Shown here piece after piece: positions 57,915-64,000 of a DNA stretch of 64,000 nt; the stretch's first letter is position 1, and every line of letters begins with the position of its first letter. The notes under the pieces are model-generated. The model did not search any database. It saw only the letters and a program-made list of their open reading frames with translations, and had not been told where the DNA came from. This DNA is from Castanea sativa (taxonomy: Eukaryota > Streptophyta > Magnoliopsida > Fagales > Fagaceae), in contig NC_134015.1 of the NCBI RefSeq assembly GCF_040712315.1, positions 10,932,945 through 10,996,944 of the forward strand, given 5' to 3'. A program made the position numbers and the translations under genes.

Positions 57915-60900
57915 ATATGGAACATGGAACCTTGTCCTAGCTCATGGTGCAAATTTAGATATGTATGAATTGGGAATGTGTCAATCTAATGACATCAATT
58001 GGATTGTCAAATAAAGTCAAAACCAATGAAACCCCACTACTTATTAAGTGAGGTTACATTGAATTTGTGGTAGTCACATTGTCTAAGGAAATTAGAATCA
58101 TGGATAAATGGTTAATTTCACAATTTCCTAACAACTTAAGTTTTTTGGACAGATGGAAATTTTTCATGAGATTAGGTGATCTTGAGTTTGAACTCATCTC
58201 CACACTACCTCACATTTAAAAATAAAATAAACGTGTTAGGCCCCATTTATTAAGGGAAAATCTAGGCCCGCATGTAGGGGGGAGGTGTTTGAAGAACAAA
58301 ATTTGGCTCTAAACATGTTTGGAGCTATCTTTTCCAACCCATTACAATGACGATTTAAGACTATTCATGTGTATTATTTAAACAAGTCATATGACACATT
58401 AACAAAGTCATGTGATTGAAATTACATATGAATGGTCTCTTCAATCACCATATAGTGTGTTGGAAAAAGATAGTTTCAAACATGTTTGAAGCCAAACTTT
58501 TTTCAGTGTTAGAATCATGGTTAAATGATTAAATTCACTAGCTTAAGTTTTGAGGGGTAAGTGGTAATTTATCAATTGAAATTCCAAATAGGTATACGTT
58601 CAACATAGTATTTTTCTAAGTGATCTAATCTCTATAATTGTGGTGATTCTGGGAGTGAGATGAAATTGTCAATCTGAAATAAGGTATTTCATGAACCTTT
58701 TAGAATTGATCATCTTTCTTCACTGATGTTGTTGACTCCAACTTTATCTCATCCCTTGAGATAAAGTTGTGCACTTTAATTGCGTAATAGAGTATGAGGA
58801 GGCCCTATGAGAAAAATGTTGAAGAAACAACTATCCAATAAATTTTTACTCTTAAACATGCTAATATTGATTTCAGTTTGCAAAAGCTAGGCTGAGAATT
58901 TGGTACATTTATTATATTTTCTTGTTGATGAATAATTAATTACCATATTATAGCAATGGATGATACTTACCAAAAAAATATTATAGCAATGGATGAAACG
59001 CTACCCAATGCATGCTAACTAATATCTATTTTTTTGCAGGTATGTAATTCCGGATTTTCATCCACTTCTTAAAGGAGTAAGTTAGCTCACCTTCTACATT
59101 GTAAGAGCTAGTATTGGCATATATGTAATTAACCTTCTTTTCTATGATTTTTCAGCTCGATAGACGAGTAAATGATGATCCATGCCCATACCTTCTTGCC
59201 ATATGGACACCAGGTACAAGATAACATAGAGAAAACAATACCGTACTGCACTGAACAATCAAACACTTCACCTATATGACATACACAATACATGATACTC
59301 ATGCTTAATTTTTCTCTTTCTTTCTTTTTTTTTTTTTTCTGAAAAAAAGAAGTGGTTAATGGCCTCAAATAACATATTTCCATTTGTCTACATTGAAGAT
59401 CTGCAAGTCAAAATTCAAGAGACACTAATGACTTTCTCAAGATGTAATATGTCATAATTCCATATGCATGCTAATTAAATTAGTTGCAACAATGTTTCAT
59501 TTCAGGTGAAACTGCCAATTCATTTGAACCACCGAAGAAAAGATGCAATTCCCAGGATGGAGAACTCTGCAATGAGAAAACATGCTTTTCTTGCAACAGT
59601 ATTCGAGAACAGAACTCCAACACAATTCGCGGAACAATTTTGGTAAGTTAAAATCCTAACCCATGCACAAATCCTAATTTCCATAGCTACAATTAAATAT
59701 GGTTGACTATTATTGGTAAGATATGACCAACAAACCAATCCAACAGATACCTTGTCAAACGGCAATGAGAGGGAGCTTTCCACTGAATGGAACATACTTT
59801 CAAGTTAATGAGGTGAAATTATTCAAAAACTCTTTGCTTCCTTAGTCAGTGTTTTTCATCTTATAAGATTATGGGCATTCTCAAGCTGAAAACCCCCTTG
59901 CAGGTATTTGCTGATGATGAATCAAGCCAAAACCCAATAAATGTTCCTAGGGAATTGATATGGCATCTAGAAAGGCGAACTGCATACTTTGCAACTTCAG
60001 CAACAACAATACTTAGAGGTAAACAAGCATTACAAAAATTGAGCTCAACAATATAAGGTCAAATTAATGTCTCACACATTCCTTGTTTTTGGGGGGGTAT
60101 AAACAGGTTTATCAATAGATGAAATTCGGACTTGCTTTATCAGAGGTATGACTCAGTGATCAAAGACTGCTTCAGTTTTAATATTAGCTAATTGCTTTCA
60201 ATATAACAAAGAAATTACAGAATTTATGAAATGCTACCCATGGGAAGACACTATGCCCCTCAATATGCATAACTGTGATTGAAAGCACTATTGAAACTGT
60301 TTTGACTCATAAGCAAGGTCCAACTAACTGAAAAACTATGAGAATTTTAGATTTATTCAAAAAAGAAAAAAGAAAAAAAGAAAAACCTAACTGGAAAGTA
60401 TTCAGCACACAAAAATTATGACATGCTTGCAAATGAGGCCAGTATCCCATATAACCAATGCACATATTTAACTTAAGGAAATATGTTTCACTTAAGGACA
60501 CAATAGGAGCCCATATCACTCAAGAATAGCCTCAAAATTTATGAATCTGGATAAGCTTAATCAGCCATTGAAATCATAATAGTAAATCTTTGTGCACTTT
60601 ATAGTCTTGTTTTTTTTGGAGAGAGAGAGACTTGATATTGTTCCGAGGCCACTTAGCAGTTTGAGCTATTTGTCTCATTTTGGTTTCTAGATCTTTTAGC
60701 TTTTAGTTAAAGTTTTGATTTTCTTTTTTTGTTGGGGTCGTTGGTCCATTTTGTACAACCAATTGTCATGTAGGGAGTTCAACAGAAAAAGCACATGGGA
60801 TGTTAGTAGATAGGTTTAGATTTGGTGATATCTTTTTTAAAAAAAGCTTTAGGCACAAGGAGAGATTGGAACTCCGTCGTATCCATTTTTTTGTCAAAGT

Positions 60901-61911
60901 ATTTTCCTCTCAGGAGCTGCTGCTCCACCTAGCTGGATTTTGTTTTTTTTTTTTTTTTTGAAGTATGAAAGTTAGAAGAGTGAGTTTTAAGGAGCTGATC
61001 CCATTGTCTATTACAACAGTCCCTCCATAGTTAAATGTCAACATGAGAGGCCAAAACTACATATAATCCAATAAGTTTTCCATGTATTATTTGGTTTGGA
61101 ACAGTAACTTATTGTATCCACAGTAATTTGCTAGTTCAAGTCTCCCCTACCCATTGTAGAAATAAAAATAATCTCGTCAATGGTATGAACCTTTCAATGC
61201 CTACAATGAAATGGGTTCTGTTAAAGGTTCTCCAAATAGTATAGATTTATATTTGCATATATTTTAAACACATAACCAAGATTTTAATAATATTTTTACA
61301 AGGTTCTCTCTTATTTCATTCACTTCAAAATATGTTATATCAGTACAATGCACCTTTCTTTTTCTTTTCTATTCAAGTTTTATTCCCTTTTTTTGGTTGC
61401 AGTGGGGGACTTGGATATACTGGCACCTCTGGACATTTTTAAGTAATTATTTAGTTATGAAAAAAATAAAAATTAAAAAGAACATCTATATGCATACACC
61501 AAATACCTAACTTAAAGAAAAAGAAAATAAAAAACTAAGTAACTTTGCAAGTGTGGATGAGCACCAAAGACAGCTATTATAAAAGAAGTTTAATAAATTA
61601 CTCAAAGAGACCACCAAGAAAATTAAAATTGCAAATATGTATCTATTATATAGACTTTCATATTGTAACTAAAAACTTATAAAGTTCTTTCAAAGAAAGA
61701 AGGAAGCTAAATAAAGAGAAGGAATTAATGTATACTTTTTGTCTAATGATACCATTTGAAATTAAGAACTTTCTGAAATATAATTAATCACTGATTTGCA
61801 GGGTTTATTTGTGTGAGAGGATTTGACCGAAAAACAAGGGCTCCAAGACCTCTGGCGAAAAGATTCCACCGTTCAACAAGCATGATGGGAAAGTCAAAAA
61901 CAGAGGAGTAG
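49801..61911 (+). CDS. DML: DEMETER/ROS1-type 5-methylcytosine DNA glycosylase/lyase, 20 exons
   Basis: Nuclear enzyme that cuts out 5-methylcytosine and so starts active DNA demethylation. Exons: 49801-50491, 50910-52640, 52752-53084, 53193-53600, 54400-54490, 54577-55819, 55928-56007, 56150-56234, 56319-56410, 56492-56560, 56685-56721, 56836-56918, 57340-57789, 59040-59076, 59156-59213, 59506-59642, 59747-59812, 59904-60018, 60107-60145, 61802-61911; 5955 nt, 1984 aa, all phases agree. Seen: a WFPATPAK motif near the N-terminus, a Lys-rich region (about 260-400), glycosylase part one with RNVFRGRVDAF and SVVDSVVGVFLTQNVSDHLS (about 1030-1085), part two with NGLGLKSVECVRLL (Lys1538) and FPVDTNVGRIAVRLGW (Asp1556), the Cys1623-x6-Cys-x2-Cys-x5-Cys1639 iron-sulphur cluster, and the C-terminal CFSC plus RGTILIPCQTAMRGSFPLNG domain. 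Length matches DME-like members; DME versus ROS1 cannot be decided without a tree. Confidence 0.96.
57871..57912. repeat. AT microsatellite in demethylase intron 13
   Basis: A run of about 20 AT units just after exon 13. The rest of this 1250-bp intron contains two copies of a SINE-like block (58090-58215 and 58500-58585, both with GAATCATGG.TAAATG and AGCTTAAGTTTT-like pieces). Confidence 0.85.
60146..61801. other. Demethylase intron 19 (1656 bp)
   Basis: The longest intron between coding exons. It contains poly(T) and poly(A) tracts and a stretch near 61125-61165 (GCTAGTTCAAGTCTCCCC) that looks like a SINE box B relic. No ORF of note. Confidence 0.6.
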
Positions 61912-62960
61912 GAGTTGACTGCAAAACCAGCCAAAGGTATGCCTTAATATGAATTTTGAATTTGATCTTGATTGATCCACATCCAATATGATATGCTAAG
62001 GTGATAAAAAGGCGATATTTGGCTGTTACTAAATCTGCACATACACTCCATGCTGTGACTGCTTCAATTTGTACTCAGTACATGCATGATGCACTGATAA
62101 TCCATCTGGAATTATAATTAGCTTTCTTTTCATTTATGTCTCTTCCTTGAGGAGACTTGTGATATGATATAATGCTTAGAAATCTTTAATAAATCATAAA
62201 TGTCTTCTCTGTAGGATTGCAATATTGACACCTGCTTGCCAGAGGCCCCTAGATTGTATTACAGACAATTTCAACCATCAACATCTATGGTGCCAGTTTG
62301 TGAATCATTGTTGATTATTTTTTTTTTTTTGATAACTCAATTGTTGGGGGAGGGAGGATTTGAACTTTAGACATCTTAGTTGAAACATTAAGCGGTGTCA
62401 ATTGAGTTACAAGGCTCTTGGCATTTATTGATGATGTTCATGTTGTTCATTATACATCTCTGCCCTGTAAGCTAAATTCAGTTTCTTTAATATGTATAGA
62501 TTCTCATTGTTTGCTGACAGAACTCTCATTTGTACACATTTACACTTGTATGTTGCAAAGATGAGGAAATGGACAGCACACAGACATTTACTAACATGAT
62601 GCTTCAAAATGTGATGTCTCAAAAGGTGGTAGATAACTAGATATAGTTGCCTCATTGGAAATGGAGAGTTTGTTGTAGTGAGAAGGGTGAGATTTGGGGG
62701 TTGTTCCTCTTTGTATCATGTCGACAGTTTGGCATGCCTTCAACGATAAAGAGCTAACCAGAAATTCTTGGAAGAGCATTCTGTTGTGCTCTTGATACGA
62801 ATAGCTTTGAGCTTTTGGAAATTTACATTGTGATTCTTTCCTAGATTTCATGGGTTTTATGAATTCTCGAATGAAAATTTCTGTAAGAAACTATGTATAA
62901 TGTATAGCTTCAGTTAGGAGTCTTCAGACTAAGCAGCTTTTTAATTTTAGTTTTTTTGCT
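61912..62960 (+). other. 3' untranslated region of the demethylase gene, with a probable intron
   Basis: CCAAAG/GTATGC at 61936-61937 and TCTGTAG/GATTGC at 62214-62215 would make an intron in the 3' UTR. A reverse SINE lies at 62328-62422. Where the transcript ends is not clear from the sequence; an AT-rich zone begins near 62930. Confidence 0.4.
62328..62422 (-). mobile_element. tRNA-derived SINE, reverse orientation
   Basis: On the minus strand it begins GAGCCTTGTAACTCAATTGA (box A-like) and has AAAGTTCAAATCCTCCC (box B-like), then CCCCAACAATTGAG. It is the same family and orientation as 13820-13925, more decayed. Confidence 0.65.
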
Positions 62961-64000
62961 TTTCTATATTTTTTGAGTGGGGGTTTTTCTCAGAGGTTTA
63001 TTAAAAAAAAATGGTGAGCATTTTAGAAATTTTCATAATCCAGAAATGTCATAGTAATGATAATAATCAAAATGGTCATCCATTACTTAAAGGTTGGCTG
63101 TGAGTGCCTGGCTTTATATTTGAAACCGGTAAGCTTAATTTCCAACACGAACGTTAGTGTCCGATATTATTACATAGGAGTAGGATCAAAGTTGTCAATA
63201 TTGTACTGGAGGTCATTTCAGTTAGCTAGAGAAACGATATATATACATATATTTTTCATCCCTAATGAAGGCTAAAATTAACCCCATTAATTTGATACTC
63301 GACGTATATCCAAGTAGGGATGGAGGCACACAAGCATTTCCTGATTTCTTAATGCTGTAATTTTTTAGCTGCTTCAGTTAAGTTAAAGATGTTAAAATCT
63401 ATCTAAGCTCCAGTAAATATTATTAATAAGGATAATGTTATAAAGAAATTTTTTTCGAAATACCAGATCAGCCCCAACAATACATAAAAGGAGTACAAGT
63501 CCAAAGTAAGTAATGAACCTGCATAGGTAGATTTCCCATAGAAGCTAATATATCGCCAATCACCACATTTTATTTGGTTCTATGTAGATGGTGCATAACT
63601 GAAACTTGCCAAAGGTTCCGAAAGCCTACAGTCCAAGCTAGGATTAAACCTTCCCTCACGGCCCAAAGAAACTTGCCACTCTCTTATCATGGTGAACACT
63701 ATGAACCTTAGCTCATCATCAACAAGAGCAAAAATGGATGTCACATTATATGAAATCTAAAATCTCTTTTTTTAGGCTGACTATATATAATGTGATCACA
63801 GAGTAACCCAACAGAAATATATCCTCAAAACTTAAAGTGATTCTATGAAATCTAAACAGGAGCACTTATGTGAAAGAGTCCACCCTTGACACCAATCTAC
63901 AATGATTCCAACTAAGGATTTGATCTTTCCATATCTTTAAAAGTGCATATATTTCATTTCCTCCACAATATTCACATCAGGCATAACAGAGTACAATTCC
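62961..64000. other. Right-edge intergenic region
   Basis: No gene could be supported. On the minus strand at 63590-63730 a stretch reads FALVDDELRFIVFTMIREWQ and SLGREGRFNPSLDCRLSEPL, which looks like decayed coding DNA, perhaps of a repeat family; stops interrupt it on both sides and I do not recognise it. Confidence 0.3.

Overview
The window is nuclear DNA of a flowering plant. It has intron-rich genes with plant-only proteins, a very AT-rich background, long simple repeats, and a dense layer of plant transposon families (CACTA, PIF/Harbinger MITEs, Helitrons, a LINE, SINEs, a solo LTR). A woody eudicot is the best guess from overall character; I cannot place it to genus from sequence alone.

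Two genes are intact and well supported. A 12-exon glutathione synthetase gene (GSH2 type, 567 aa) lies at 8887-15684 on the plus strand. It has a plastid-transit-like N-terminus, an internal Met62 in a strong start context, and one AT-AC (U12-type) intron. A 20-exon DEMETER/ROS1-type 5-methylcytosine DNA glycosylase gene (1984 aa) lies at 49801-61911 on the plus strand, with a probable spliced 5' leader starting near 44.8-45.1 kb. All exon junctions of both genes were checked for reading phase by hand. At the left edge, 1-564 on the minus strand is the N-terminal part of an F-box protein that continues outside the window.

The rest is broken genes and repeats. A DC1 (Cys/His-rich C1-like) pseudogene occupies 21.6-23.95 kb and carries a 569-bp MITE; a second DC1 relic is at 27.0-27.2 kb. 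A decayed minus-strand LINE lies at 27.24-29.39 kb, followed by two non-autonomous Helitrons (29711-32873 plus, 34539-36596 minus). A ~2 kb block at 36.86-38.85 kb is repeated at 40.0-44.7 kb, the second copy enlarged by nested insertions including a 795-bp solo LTR. A PIF/Harbinger-like element at 17.5-18.4 kb contains a GC-rich minisatellite unlike anything else here. A small secreted-peptide-like ORF at 5263-5571 is the only unassigned ORF that might be a real gene.

Glutathione synthesis and DNA demethylation are not known to be coupled as neighbours; there is no operon logic here. The most informative biology is the AT-AC intron, the exon and peptide repeats in the demethylase N-terminus, a possible start-overlapping uORF in its leader, and several transposon insertions datable against internal empty-site copies.
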